A stretch of DNA of 64,000 nt, taken from Bacteriovorax sp. BAL6_X (GTDB lineage Bacteria; Bdellovibrionota; Bacteriovoracia; Bacteriovoracales; Bacteriovoracaceae). The position numbers were made by a program, and so were the translations under genes. Below the pieces are notes generated by a model. The model was not told the origin of the DNA and did no database searches. It saw only the letters and a list, made by a program, of their open reading frames with translations. The stretch spans positions 591,817 to 655,816 of the forward strand of contig NZ_AUMC01000006.1 of assembly GCF_000443995.1 (NCBI RefSeq), written 5' to 3'. Below, in pieces: positions 35,521 through 45,027 of the stretch. Numbering within the stretch: position 1 is the stretch's first letter; each line of letters starts with the position of its first letter.

Positions 35521-37722
35521 ATGGAAAAACCTAATTTAGATTATACCTCAGATGTTTTAGACAATGTCACTCGACATATTTCATGCGAGAACGTCAATTC
35601 TTTTCTCTTCGCACAAGGCTACTATCACGGAAAAGACCGCTTGATGCAAATGGAGATGTTGCGTCTAATTGCTCAAGGACGCCTCTGTGAGTGCATCAAG
35701 GACAGCGATGAGACTTTTGCCATTGATAAATATATGCGAGAGCTGGGAATTAATCACTTTGCTAAAGAAGAAATTCAAAATATCGATGAAGAGACAAATA
35801 TATTATTAACACACTACGTAGATGGAATTAATAAGGCCATTAGTGAGGGCCACCCTTTTGAATTTAAAATTTTAGGCCACAAACCTAGTGAATGGCGTAT
35901 AAGTGATACAATCCTAACAATTAAGGCCATGAGCTTTCTAGGGCTTGCTCAAGGACAACAGGATTTAGAAAAGCTAATTATACAATTGCTACAAAATGCT
36001 CAGAAATTGAACGACAAAAACGATCAAGATACTCAAGTTGAGCGAATTAAATCACTTGCAAAGGGTGCTCTTGACACAATTTCAGATAGTGAGATTAATC
36101 TTATCAGCAAGGTAAAAGTTTATAATCCACTTATACCTGAAAGTTATAAATTTTTGAAGAATATCCCAAAAATTCAGGCCTCAAATAATTGGGTATCGAA
36201 CCTGAAGGGCCATGCCATTCACGCCTGTGACCCACACTTAGAATGTAATCGCCTACCGGCAATATGGTATGAAATGAAGGCCAATATCAAAAATGTTGGA
36301 AACTTCTTTGGAATTTCCATGCCAGGAGTACCAGGCTTTGTCATGGGTAGAAGTGACGACACGGCATTCTCTTTTACTTATGGCTTTATGGATATGGTTG
36401 ATCACTTCATTGAAGAAGTCCGCGACAATAAATACAGATTTGAATCAAACCTATTTGATTTCAAAGTGAGACGAGACGTAATAAAAAGAAAAAAGAAAGA
36501 AGATGTCGAACTCTATATTAGAGAAACTCACGCAGGATTTCTTGAAGCAGATAGTGAAAATAAAAATATCATCGACGGCCACTATCTATCGATGGCATGG
36601 TCATGTCGAAAAAGAGGTGGTGCAAAGACCCTAAAGGCAATCATTGATCTCCTCTATGCCAAGAATGTCGATGATCTCTTTGGTTGTGTTTCAAACGTTG
36701 CCATAAGCTGCAATTGGCTACTGTCTGATTCAAGTGGAAATATCGCTTACCATCAATCAGGAGTTTTACCAAAAAGGGCCCATTCAGGACTATATCCAGT
36801 TGAAGGTTTTTTTAAACAAAATATTTGGCAAGGCTATTATGAAGGCCACCAGCTATATCACTTTAAAAATCCTGATATCAAAATTATCGCGACGGCCAAT
36901 AATCGTATTCAACATGAGCAATTTCCAACGGCAATCAATGCACCAATGGCCTCGTACCGTAAGGATCGTATTGAGGAGCTCTTATTTGGTAACAAAGACC
37001 ACAGTGTTGAAATGTTTAAACAAATGCAATCAGACACCTTCTCAAGACAAGCTGATCTCTATATTAATGTCTTCCATAGTGTTTTTGAAAAGAATGAAAT
37101 TGGAAAACGACTTCTAGCTTGGAAACGACATTATGACGTCGATAATTGTGATGCAACAATTTTTGAAAGCTTCTACCGCAACTTACTTAAAGACTTTTTT
37201 AGTGATCACTTACTCGGGGAACATGTGACGACATACTGTATGGATGAAACTTCGATCATTGCAGATTTCTACGGTCTTTTTGATCGTATTTTTCTAACTA
37301 ATGATATTGATCATATTTGGTTTAAAGATAGTAAAGAAAAAGAGCACTATATTGAAAGCGCGCTAAATAAATGCCTTGAAGAGGCACCAAAAAATATGCG
37401 TTGGGGAGATAAAAATCGTTATAAAATGAAACACATTTTATTCGACGGTAAGCTTCCGCTGATTCTAGGTTTTGATATTGATAATGTAGAAATTCCTGGT
37501 AATCGCTCGACAATCACTCAAGGTGCAGTCTATGAGGCCCACGGTAGAACAACTTCTTTTGTCCCATCTTGGAAAATGGTCACAAATCATGTATCTCCAG
37601 ATGTCTATACCGTTTTACCTGGAGGACTTAGTGACCGCAGGTTTTCAAATAACTACAAAAGTGACGTAAGTAACTGGATTCATAATCGTTATCGTCATAA
37701 TGTTATTACTAATGGTAAGTGA
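35521..37722 (+). CDS. Penicillin acylase (S45) family N-terminal nucleophile hydrolase
   Basis: This 733-residue member of the S45 family hydrolyses amide bonds of acylated amines such as acyl-homoserine lactones or beta-lactams. The self-cleavage site is visible: Ser221 in KIQASNNWVSNL, followed by the GHAIHACDPHLECNRLPAIW segment. An alpha-like chain (1-220) and beta-like chain (221-733) would result. Later motifs such as GVPGFVMGRSDDTAFSFTYG and ATANNRI are conserved in S45. Unusually, no N-terminal signal peptide is seen, whereas most S45 enzymes are periplasmic, so a cytoplasmic role is possible. No clear SD precedes the ATG. The substrate is unknown. Confidence 0.87.
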   Translation: MEKPNLDYTSDVLDNVTRHISCENVNSFLFAQGYYHGKDRLMQMEMLRLIAQGRLCECIKDSDETFAIDKYMRELGINHFAKEEIQNIDEETNILLTHYVDGINKAISEGHPFEFKILGHKPSEWRISDTILTIKAMSFLGLAQGQQDLEKLIIQLLQNAQKLNDKNDQDTQVERIKSLAKGALDTISDSEINLISKVKVYNPLIPESYKFLKNIPKIQASNNWVSNLKGHAIHACDPHLECNRLPAIWYEMKANIKNVGNFFGISMPGVPGFVMGRSDDTAFSFTYGFMDMVDHFIEEVRDNKYRFESNLFDFKVRRDVIKRKKKEDVELYIRETHAGFLEADSENKNIIDGHYLSMAWSCRKRGGAKTLKAIIDLLYAKNVDDLFGCVSNVAISCNWLLSDSSGNIAYHQSGVLPKRAHSGLYPVEGFFKQNIWQGYYEGHQLYHFKNPDIKIIATANNRIQHEQFPTAINAPMASYRKDRIEELLFGNKDHSVEMFKQMQSDTFSRQADLYINVFHSVFEKNEIGKRLLAWKRHYDVDNCDATIFESFYRNLLKDFFSDHLLGEHVTTYCMDETSIIADFYGLFDRIFLTNDIDHIWFKDSKEKEHYIESALNKCLEEAPKNMRWGDKNRYKMKHILFDGKLPLILGFDIDNVEIPGNRSTITQGAVYEAHGRTTSFVPSWKMVTNHVSPDVYTVLPGGLSDRRFSNNYKSDVSNWIHNRYRHNVITNGK

Positions 37723-37737
37723 CTAACCTATTGATAC

Positions 37738-37762
37738 TTGGCCTGTAAGCTTTACAGGCCAA
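37738..37762. terminator. 25-nt palindromic hairpin after the penicillin acylase gene
   Basis: TTGGCCTGTAA (37738-37748) and TTACAGGCCAA (37752-37762) pair perfectly over 11 bp with a 3-nt loop, 15 bases after the stop. The following bases are not T-rich, so it may be a weak terminator or RNA-stability element. Confidence 0.55.
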
Positions 37763-37797
37763 CGCCACTAAAATAATAGATTTGATATAAATAATAG

Positions 37798-39402
37798 ATG
37801 AAAACTCTATTCGTATCATTTCTAATTGTAACGTCTTTGCCTTTTTCCATAATGGGCAAGGAATATCAAAGTTCGGACTTTCATAAGTCAGCGGCATCAT
37901 TTGATAAACAATTACAAGATGCCTTATTAGACTTTGTTTCCGCAACAAAAGACATAGCATATCAAACAACGTTTACTCCGCGCTATATTGTTCGATATCA
38001 CGAACGAGAAAAGCTAATTAATGAATATGAAAAGCTCAATTTACTTATCCATACACATGATGAGGAGCTAGAAAAAGTAACTTACCATATAAGAAAGAAG
38101 AATAATGCCAAGGCCCTAGAATTAATTCGCATTCGCACGGCCAAGTATAAAGCAATGCTTTCTCTAATGAATTATATGATGATGTCGGGAGAGAATTTTA
38201 TTTCTGTCTTCTCTGATGACTTTGAAGATATTAAATACTACTCAAAACATTTTGAAAAAGACTTCAAAGAAACGAAAAGCCAATTATATGACTCAAATCG
38301 TACTCATAATCGAAGTGGCCGAGACCATATGGACTCTCCATATAATCGATATCACCTAAATTATATTAAATCCCCAACAATTACTGATTTTTATAATCTC
38401 AATCGTCAGATCTCAAAGCTTGCAGGAAATGACAATGACCTAAAGACTCTGGTTGAAAATATTAATGATGATATTGAAGAATCACGTCAAGAGCTAACAG
38501 CTTTTAAAAGGCTACTAAAAGAAACAAATTGGAATGCTGGCCATTACAATTTTCTATATGCTCTAAAAGAGTTTATTTTAAAGAGTTTTAGCTATGTTGC
38601 ACTTCCAATCAAGCATGCGATACAAGTAGAAGAACTAAAGAAGGTTTCTGAAAGAGAGTTTGAGCCTGGGGATATCGGCGCAATCCAACGTTATGGAAAG
38701 TTATCAAATATTGTATTCAAAGGAAATTGGACTCATGGCCTTATGTTTCTTGGAAAGTACTCAAAGTTTAATAAGTATTTCAAAGATGATCTAGAAACAA
38801 ACGAAGTCTTTGCAAAGCGCTGCAACGACGAACTAATGAAATGTCATGACTATATGTCATATCTACATGAGAAATACCCTAAGTCTATGAGTCAATACAA
38901 AACGAGTGAAAAAAAGGGCCGGCCATACGTAACACTTGAAGGGCTAAAGCCTGGTGTCGTCTTTATGGAGCTTGGCCCGTCTATGGCATGGGATAATCTT
39001 GTCATTCTACGACCTAATCTTTCAAAGAAGGATAAAGCACTTGCCTTAGAACGAACATTTAAAAGTATTGGCAAAAAATATGATTACTCATTTAACGGTA
39101 ATTCCTACTCAAGATTTGTCTGTACTGAGCTGATCCAGTATTCATATGAAACAAATCCAAACGAACAAAAAGAAGGTATTGAATGGGACGTAAACCTTGT
39201 TATGGGAAAACCTGCAATGTACGGATTTGACCTTGTCCAAACCTTTATCAATCAAGTTGAAGACCCACAACGAGATCAACAATTAAGTTTAGTAGTTTAT
39301 ATGAAAGCACTTAACAAGAGGGAATTAAACGAAAAGAGTAAAAGGCCAGAATTTGGAACGTCCAAAAGAGGATCTATACAGGAATTAAAAGATACATTAT
39401 AA
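37798..39402 (+). CDS. Secreted YiiX/NlpC-P60-like papain-fold amidase
   Basis: This exported protein of 534 residues begins MKTLFVSFLIVTSLPFSIMG. The N-terminal two-thirds are helical and charged (coiled-coil-like, residues about 25-270). The C-terminal domain is of the circularly permuted NlpC/P60 (YiiX) type: FEPGDIGAIQRYG, then the His of GNWTHGLMFLG, and further on the Cys of SRFVCTELIQYSYE. In this superfamily the Cys follows the His, as seen here. Such enzymes cleave acyl or peptide amide bonds in lipids or murein. A related lipoprotein lies at 55626-57248. No SD is evident before the start, and a bidirectional terminator follows. Confidence 0.78.
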   Translation: MKTLFVSFLIVTSLPFSIMGKEYQSSDFHKSAASFDKQLQDALLDFVSATKDIAYQTTFTPRYIVRYHEREKLINEYEKLNLLIHTHDEELEKVTYHIRKKNNAKALELIRIRTAKYKAMLSLMNYMMMSGENFISVFSDDFEDIKYYSKHFEKDFKETKSQLYDSNRTHNRSGRDHMDSPYNRYHLNYIKSPTITDFYNLNRQISKLAGNDNDLKTLVENINDDIEESRQELTAFKRLLKETNWNAGHYNFLYALKEFILKSFSYVALPIKHAIQVEELKKVSEREFEPGDIGAIQRYGKLSNIVFKGNWTHGLMFLGKYSKFNKYFKDDLETNEVFAKRCNDELMKCHDYMSYLHEKYPKSMSQYKTSEKKGRPYVTLEGLKPGVVFMELGPSMAWDNLVILRPNLSKKDKALALERTFKSIGKKYDYSFNGNSYSRFVCTELIQYSYETNPNEQKEGIEWDVNLVMGKPAMYGFDLVQTFINQVEDPQRDQQLSLVVYMKALNKRELNEKSKRPEFGTSKRGSIQELKDTL

Positions 39403-39409
39403 ATAAAAG

Positions 39410-39435
39410 AGGCCGCTAAGTAAGCGGCCTTTTTA
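39410..39435. terminator. Bidirectional intrinsic terminator
   Basis: AGGCCGCT (39410-39417) and AGCGGCCT (39423-39430) form an 8-bp GC-rich stem with a 5-nt loop. It is flanked by A-rich sequence on the left and a T run on the right, between two convergent genes. Confidence 0.85.
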
Positions 39436-39439
39436 TTAA

Positions 39440-40801
39440 TTAATTTGAAATAACAAAATTTGAAGGAAGTGGTAGAACAGAGCCTTTAATATAGACAGGC
39501 CTGTTGGAAGCTTTTTCAAAACGTGGTGATTCCATATCAAGCACTTCACTCTTTGCTGCCGCAATAGCATGATCGACAGATGCTGAAAGAGATAAGATTG
39601 CTGCACGATGGGCACGTTCAGAATTAACAACACCTGATGTTTTAACCTTTCCAGCTAGGAAGGATTTCACATCAACTGTTTCCATGATAATTCTCTTAAC
39701 TTCATATGGAGTTAAAACAGGGTTAATATCAAATACCTTTCCAGCAACACCAGCTACATATGGAGCAGCTTGAGAAGTACCAGAGACTTTTATGTATTTA
39801 TTTCCCGGAGCACTCGAAAGAATCCCTACCCCCGGAGCTGCAACATCTACCATCTTTTCGCCGTAGTTAGAAAATGGAGCTAATTGATCATAATCAATTG
39901 TAGCAGCAACAGAAATCTCATTATCACCTTGGATATTTGTAGGTGACGTTGGATAAACATCATTATCTAGACCGTCGTTACCGGCAGCAAATACGAAAAG
40001 AGTATTTGGTGCCGCCTCAAGCATTGACTGCGAGTTCTTAACAAGAGCACTTAAAAAGTACTTTGCATATTTATCCACTGTTTCAGGGTTTGGTTCTTTT
40101 TTAGAGAAAGTTTTCATTACTGTTTCTACAATCATCTTTGCTTGAGGGTAACCTGTCCCAAAAGAACCATTAGCAACACGTGCTCCGTGGTCGGCCACAT
40201 AGTAAGCAATTTCATTAAATGTTGAAGTTTGTGCTTTAGCTAATTGATCAATCCCCGCCTTAATTAGCTTTTCAACAAATCCACCAAGGAAAGAATTAAT
40301 TGCAACTTTTTGACCAGGAAGCTTTACTTCTGTAGGAATAAGTTTAACAGCAAGAATTTTTGCATCATCTGATTTGTAAGCAGAAATACCTGCGACGTGA
40401 GTCCCGTGCATGAAATTTCCATAAACAGTCATTCTTTTAATGAAGTCTTCATCCTGAACAATAGATCTCATCCAAGTAATTTCTTCTTGAGTGATCGTCC
40501 CACGCATTGACTTTTCTTGTAGTTCGAAGAACTTCACCATATCGTCATTTAATGTACCAAGGTACTTATAATCGATTACTTGATTATTGCCTTCCGCAAA
40601 ATTCCAACCATAAACATCATCTTGGTAACCATTACGATCTTCATCACGGTTATTTCCAGGAATCTCTAGTTGATTGATCCAAGCTTTAGGAGCGATTTGC
40701 TCGTGCATCATATCTGTACCAGAGTCAATAATTGCGATTGTCGCAGCACTTGTTGCACTTGATATAAGTGCCACTGCTAATATATTTACTAATATTTTCA
40801 A
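39440..40801 (-). CDS. Secreted subtilisin-like (S8) serine protease without propeptide
   Basis: This exported subtilase has about 453 residues. The triad is complete: Asp26 in TIAIIDSGTD, His135 in FMHGTHVAGIS and Ser343 in VSGTSQAAPYVAG. I start it at TTG 40801, because the GGAGG at 40811-40807 is a perfect SD five bases before that TTG, while an upstream TTG at 40813 would overlap the SD. The resulting signal peptide (MKILVNILAVALISSATSA) runs directly into the catalytic strand, leaving no room for an inhibitory propeptide, which is unusual. A roughly 100-residue insertion sits between Asp and His. It is convergent with the YiiX-like gene. Confidence 0.85.
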   Translation of the reverse strand: MKILVNILAVALISSATSAATIAIIDSGTDMMHEQIAPKAWINQLEIPGNNRDEDRNGYQDDVYGWNFAEGNNQVIDYKYLGTLNDDMVKFFELQEKSMRGTITQEEITWMRSIVQDEDFIKRMTVYGNFMHGTHVAGISAYKSDDAKILAVKLIPTEVKLPGQKVAINSFLGGFVEKLIKAGIDQLAKAQTSTFNEIAYYVADHGARVANGSFGTGYPQAKMIVETVMKTFSKKEPNPETVDKYAKYFLSALVKNSQSMLEAAPNTLFVFAAGNDGLDNDVYPTSPTNIQGDNEISVAATIDYDQLAPFSNYGEKMVDVAAPGVGILSSAPGNKYIKVSGTSQAAPYVAGVAGKVFDINPVLTPYEVKRIIMETVDVKSFLAGKVKTSGVVNSERAHRAAILSLSASVDHAIAAAKSEVLDMESPRFEKASNRPVYIKGSVLPLPSNFVISN

Positions 40802-40946
40802 AATTTCCTCCAATGAAAAATATTTGATTCAAATTTAAGACTATTATCTATTTTAAAATGTAGATTGCATATGTAAAATGAAGTTAGCTTACAACGTCTT
40901 ACATAAAACGAATAGAAAAAATCACTGATCAAAAGCCGAGGAAACC

Positions 40947-41918
40947 ATGCGTCATTTAAAAATTTTCGCTACAGATGTCATCAAAGGTAGTCTATTTGAA
41001 GACCTAGTAAAAGAGGGCCACCAATTAACAGTATGGGATCGTACACAAAATGGTGAAATCTCGGAATCTGATATTATAAATAATGCGAAAGAATGTGATG
41101 TTATCATTTCAATGCTTAGCAATAAATTAGGTGCAAGAACTTTAGCGCAACTCCCAAATATAAAATTAATATCTCAGTACGCAGTCGGTTTTAATAATAT
41201 TGATATTAACTTCTGCCAAGAAAATGGCATTAGTGTAACAAACACACCAAATGTTCTAACTAATGCCACAGCAGAATTGGCCATGGCCCTTATGCTCTGT
41301 AGTGCAAGAAATATTGAAGCAGCAAGAAAAAATGTTATCGATAAAAAGTGGCAGACTTGGGAGCCATCAGGTTTCATTGGAAAATCACTCTTTAATTTAA
41401 AACATGGAATCATTGGTGCAGGGAGAATTGGAACTCAGTTTGCTAAAATGTGCAAAGGGGCCTTTAATCAAGAAATAATCTATACCGGGCCTAATAAGAA
41501 GTCAGAAATCGAAGAGACGTGCGATGCAAAATACGTCAACTTACAAACACTTCTCCAAGAAAGCGATATCATTTCAATTCACTGTCCGTATAGTGAAGCC
41601 ACTCACCAACTCATTAACCAAAGTGCTTTTAAGAGAATGAAAAAAGACATTCTATTAATTAACACTGCCAGAGGTGAAATCATTGACGAAGAGGCCATGT
41701 ATCATTTCTTCAAAATAAATAATCACGCAATGGCCGGTCTAGATGTCGTCTGTAACGAGCCTTTAGACGACAACTCTCCCCTTCGTGAACTTGATAATAT
41801 TTTCATTTTGCCACATATTGGTTCGGCCAATGATGTTGCTCGTTCAGATATGGCCCAACTTATTTTTGACAATATTCAATGCTTTGCAAATGGCAAAGAT
41901 TTAAAAACAAGTGTTTAA
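40947..41918 (+). CDS. D-isomer-specific 2-hydroxyacid dehydrogenase
   Basis: This 323-residue NAD(P)-dependent enzyme reduces a 2-oxo acid such as glyoxylate, hydroxypyruvate or pyruvate to the D-hydroxy acid. The catalytic domain flanks a Rossmann insert, HGIIGAGRIGTQFAKMC. The active-site Arg lies in LINTARGEIIDEEA, Glu in VVCNEPLDD and His in LPHIGSAN. Short ITNTPNVLTNATAELAMALML is typical of the GHRPR/GyaR-like subgroup. Exact substrate is not decidable. GAGGAAA precedes the ATG. The response regulator gene follows 86 bases downstream with its own SD. Confidence 0.9.
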   Translation: MRHLKIFATDVIKGSLFEDLVKEGHQLTVWDRTQNGEISESDIINNAKECDVIISMLSNKLGARTLAQLPNIKLISQYAVGFNNIDINFCQENGISVTNTPNVLTNATAELAMALMLCSARNIEAARKNVIDKKWQTWEPSGFIGKSLFNLKHGIIGAGRIGTQFAKMCKGAFNQEIIYTGPNKKSEIEETCDAKYVNLQTLLQESDIISIHCPYSEATHQLINQSAFKRMKKDILLINTARGEIIDEEAMYHFFKINNHAMAGLDVVCNEPLDDNSPLRELDNIFILPHIGSANDVARSDMAQLIFDNIQCFANGKDLKTSV

Positions 41919-42004
41919 GAATCTTATATAAGGTTTACCTAAATTAAGCTGAAGATTTTTTGATATATTTATACATTATATTCATGAATAGAAAGGAGTT
42001 ATTC

Positions 42005-42685
42005 ATGAAAAAAATCTTAATAATTGATGACGATCAAGAAATCAGAGACCTTCTTAGGGCCTTATTAGAGAGCAATTACAATATCGTTGAAGCGAGTAAT
42101 CAGGATGAGGCCATCGCAACGGCCTGGCAAGAAAAACCAGACCTCATCCTTCTAGATATCTTATTACAAAATGAGTCTGGCTTTGAAATTTGCTCGCAAT
42201 TAAAAATGAATGATGAACTTAAAGAAACACCAATTGTTTTTATTTCATCAAAGAATAATGTTAATACGAGAGTTACAGGTTACCAATTAGGTGGAATTAA
42301 TTTTATTAGCAAACCATTTGAACCATCAGAAGTAAAAAGCATAATTAGCACAACACTTAAATCTGTTAACAATGAAAATGCTCTTGAGGTGATCAATTAC
42401 CGCGATATTGCATTAAATATCCCATCACAAGAAGTTAAGATCCGTGGAGAAAGAATTCATTTCACATCTTCTGAATTTAAGATCATTCATCTACTTTTGA
42501 AGAATGAACAAAGTGTTCTTGCGCGAGAAAAAATACTTAATCATATTGCACCTGATAACCACAAGGTCAATGATCGTATGATAGACACTTATATAAGCTC
42601 TATTAGAAAGAAAATTAAGAATTCTAATTTCATTATTAGAAGTGTCTACGGAGAAGGTTATAAAATTCAAGAGGTATCACTGTAA
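42005..42685 (+). CDS. OmpR/PhoB-family response regulator
   Basis: This two-component regulator has 226 residues. ATG 42005 is preferred because AAAGGAG lies just before it and it begins the canonical MKKILIIDDDQEIRDLL. The phosphoacceptor is Asp51 in DLILLDILL, and the conserved Lys is in FISKPFEPSEVK. The C-terminal winged-helix (residues about 140-226) has TSSEFKIIHLLL and VNDRMIDTYISSIRKKI and ends SVYGEGYKI. No histidine kinase gene is adjacent, so it is an orphan in this window. A second receiver protein follows 108 bases downstream. Its stop codon is inside a hairpin. Confidence 0.92.
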   Translation: MKKILIIDDDQEIRDLLRALLESNYNIVEASNQDEAIATAWQEKPDLILLDILLQNESGFEICSQLKMNDELKETPIVFISSKNNVNTRVTGYQLGGINFISKPFEPSEVKSIISTTLKSVNNENALEVINYRDIALNIPSQEVKIRGERIHFTSSEFKIIHLLLKNEQSVLAREKILNHIAPDNHKVNDRMIDTYISSIRKKIKNSNFIIRSVYGEGYKIQEVSL

Positions 42686-42702
42686 GTCACAACGACTTAC
42701 AG
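42680..42702 (+). terminator. Hairpin at the response regulator stop codon
   Basis: CTGTAAGTC (42680-42688) and GACTTACAG (42694-42702) form a 9-bp perfect stem with a 5-nt loop that includes the stop codon. No T tract follows, so termination is uncertain; it may stabilise the mRNA end. Confidence 0.4.
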
Positions 42703-42793
42703 AATCCTCAAATTACTTATAACTTAATTGAAATTAAGTAAAATTTAGACGACTTGTCCTTCTGTGAGTATTTAAGTCAACTATACTATCATT

Positions 42794-43411
42794 ATGAAAA
42801 AGCACATCATGGTTATTGACGACTGCTACGAAACGGCCAAGCTTCTTGCCACTAGCCTCGAGAATACATTTAATTCACATGTTCGCTTTCACACTAATCC
42901 CTTTAAGGCCATTGAGGATATACAAGTAATAAAGCTTAATCGTGGTGAAAAGCTCTATATTATCTGTGACTATATGATGCCACAAATGGATGGTATTGAG
43001 CTCTATGACGAAATCTCACTGCTTGATAAGGATATGAGCTTTATCCTTATTACAAACGAAAACGATAGCCAAGTTATTGAAGAGGCCGCACGTAAAGGAA
43101 TCGATCTATTTATTTTAAAACAACAAGGATTTGATGTCGTTATCAATCAGATAAATAAAATAATCAATGACGAAAATAGACTAGGCCGTGACATCATTGA
43201 AGTCTTTGAAGTAAGTGATATTGTCCAGGGATACCGAGTCATTGAAAGAGACCATAAGCACTTAAAGCTTTTAACTAAGGATGAAATCCCTAAGAATGCC
43301 ATCATTAAACTTGAAGGGCACTCTTCTCGTGCCCAAATCTATAAAGTAGATAGTTGTAAAATTGTTGAAAATAATATCGAAGTCGAATGCAGTCCCGTTA
43401 AGGCTTCATAA
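42794..43411 (+). CDS. Receiver-domain protein with unknown C-terminal domain
   Basis: This 205-residue protein has a CheY-like receiver (residues about 1-125). It carries the acidic pair in MVIDDCYE, phosphoacceptor Asp59 in YIICDYMMPQMDG, Thr/Ser in FILITNENDS and Lys in LFILKQQG. The C-terminal 70 residues (DIVQGYRVIERDHKHLKLLT onward) look like a small beta-rich domain, not an HTH or GGDEF, so it is probably not a DNA-binding regulator. It lies downstream of an OmpR-type regulator and overlaps the convergent subtilase gene by 14 bases. Partner kinase and output are unknown. Confidence 0.85.
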   Translation: MKKHIMVIDDCYETAKLLATSLENTFNSHVRFHTNPFKAIEDIQVIKLNRGEKLYIICDYMMPQMDGIELYDEISLLDKDMSFILITNENDSQVIEEAARKGIDLFILKQQGFDVVINQINKIINDENRLGRDIIEVFEVSDIVQGYRVIERDHKHLKLLTKDEIPKNAIIKLEGHSSRAQIYKVDSCKIVENNIEVECSPVKAS

Positions 43412-44807
43412 ACCTTACTCTGTGGCCAATAATAATTGCAATAATTAAGAAGAGTCCTACAAGCATATTGCTGCCACTGCCACTGCCACTGCCACTATTA
43501 ACATCTTCAATAGTTCCACAAGCACCACCACTGCTTTTACCACTACTGTAGCCGTCATTAAGTGCGGCCGTACCACCAACTAAGACAGGATCATTATAGC
43601 GAAAATTAGCATTTGCAGTTGTTGAAAAGGCCATAGAGACCGCTTCATAAGCATCAACAGCGCCCTTAGCACAAGCGCTACGATCACAATAGAAACTCAC
43701 TGCTGTTTTAGTGATAATATCTCTTACTTGATCAGGATAGAGAGAAGGGTTTGCTTGAAAGATCATGGCAGCAGTTGCTGAAATAAACCCTGCGGCCATT
43801 GACGTTCCATTCATGCGAGAAAAGACTGCTGTGCCCTGTGTTGATTGTCCACTATTAACTGTCGATAGGATACTGTCACCAGGTGCAGCGATATCGACGA
43901 TACGTCCGTAATTAGAATATGATGAACGAGCTCGTGTTGTTCCAACTGCACCAACTCTTAGAACTCCTCGACAATTAGATGGAGTGTAGAATGAGGCATC
44001 GGCATTAGAGTTTCCAGTTGCTACAACAACCACAACTCCCTTCGAGCGAGCAAAATCGATTGATTCCTGCATATAACGACTACAACTTCCTCGTGCTCCA
44101 AGTGACATATTAATAACACGAGCAGGGTTAGGATTTGTAGGAACACCAGAGACACTGCCACCAGCGGCCCATCTGAGAGCATCTGCAATGTCTGAAGTTA
44201 GCCCACCACAAGCTCCTAGGACTCGCACAGGTACTAGGTTGATATTCTTAGCAGCACCTACAACGCCGTAGCTATTATTAGCACGAGCTCCAATAATCCC
44301 GGCCACGTGAGTACCGTGCCAAGTTGATGCATTCGTTCCAGAGTTACAAGATGTTGAAGGAGAGCCATAATCCCCTTCATCATTTGGGTTACTATCGCGA
44401 CCGCCACCATCTCTTGAGTTATCAGGATCAGAAATAAAGTCATAACCCCCAACCACATTTGAATTAAGATCAAAGTGATCTGTAATTCCTGTATCAATGA
44501 CAGCGACATTAATTCTTACATCGCTTTCGGAAGTAGCATATTCACGTGCATGGTAGAAAGTATTGTCCAGGTAGTTAGAAAAGTGCCACTGACTTGAATA
44601 GTAAGTGTCGTTGTACTCTCCGCCATTTGCAAAGAGCCTTAAATCCTCTTCGACATATTCAACATCATCGCTAAGAGCGTAAGAAGTGAATTGTGAGCTT
44701 GGATTAATTTTTGATTTTTCGACACTGCCGTCTTTGTATTTGATGATAAAATTGGCCGAAATATTGGCCGCACTGAAGGCGGCCAAAGCAAGTACTAAAA
44801 GTCGCAT
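43398..44807 (-). CDS. Subtilisin-like (S8) protease with C-terminal Gly-Ser/TM sorting tail
   Basis: This exported protease has about 469 residues. ATG 44807 has AAGGA upstream and gives a good signal peptide (MRLLVLALAAFSAANISA); an upstream ATG at 44879 does not. An I9-like propeptide (about 19-60, DDVEYVEEDLRLF) precedes the catalytic domain. The triad is Asp105 (VAVIDTGITD), His167 (STWHGTHVAG) and Ser336 (MNGTSMAAG). The C-terminus has SGSGSGSGS (438-446), a hydrophobic segment (about 448-461) and a basic end, HRVRFMKP. This tripartite tail resembles GlyGly-CTERM/rhombosortase-type sorting signals. It overlaps the convergent receiver gene by 14 bases. Confidence 0.92.
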   Translation of the reverse strand: MRLLVLALAAFSAANISANFIIKYKDGSVEKSKINPSSQFTSYALSDDVEYVEEDLRLFANGGEYNDTYYSSQWHFSNYLDNTFYHAREYATSESDVRINVAVIDTGITDHFDLNSNVVGGYDFISDPDNSRDGGGRDSNPNDEGDYGSPSTSCNSGTNASTWHGTHVAGIIGARANNSYGVVGAAKNINLVPVRVLGACGGLTSDIADALRWAAGGSVSGVPTNPNPARVINMSLGARGSCSRYMQESIDFARSKGVVVVVATGNSNADASFYTPSNCRGVLRVGAVGTTRARSSYSNYGRIVDIAAPGDSILSTVNSGQSTQGTAVFSRMNGTSMAAGFISATAAMIFQANPSLYPDQVRDIITKTAVSFYCDRSACAKGAVDAYEAVSMAFSTTANANFRYNDPVLVGGTAALNDGYSSGKSSGGACGTIEDVNSGSGSGSGSNMLVGLFLIIAIIIGHRVRFMKP

Positions 44808-45027
44808 ACTCAATCCTTGAGTTCTTTTATCTTCTTTATAAAGATAGGCCACTGGCATCCTGCCTGAGGCATCTGCCATATAATAAGCACAAACCGTGCC
44901 AATTGTTCATATTAGAATATCAGCTACATCCCACGATTCACCTGTCAAAATGACACACACTAGGGCCAGTTTGCGAAGATTTTGGTGTCAGAATCATGAC
45001 TTAAACAAAATTTAAATTAGCCTAATT

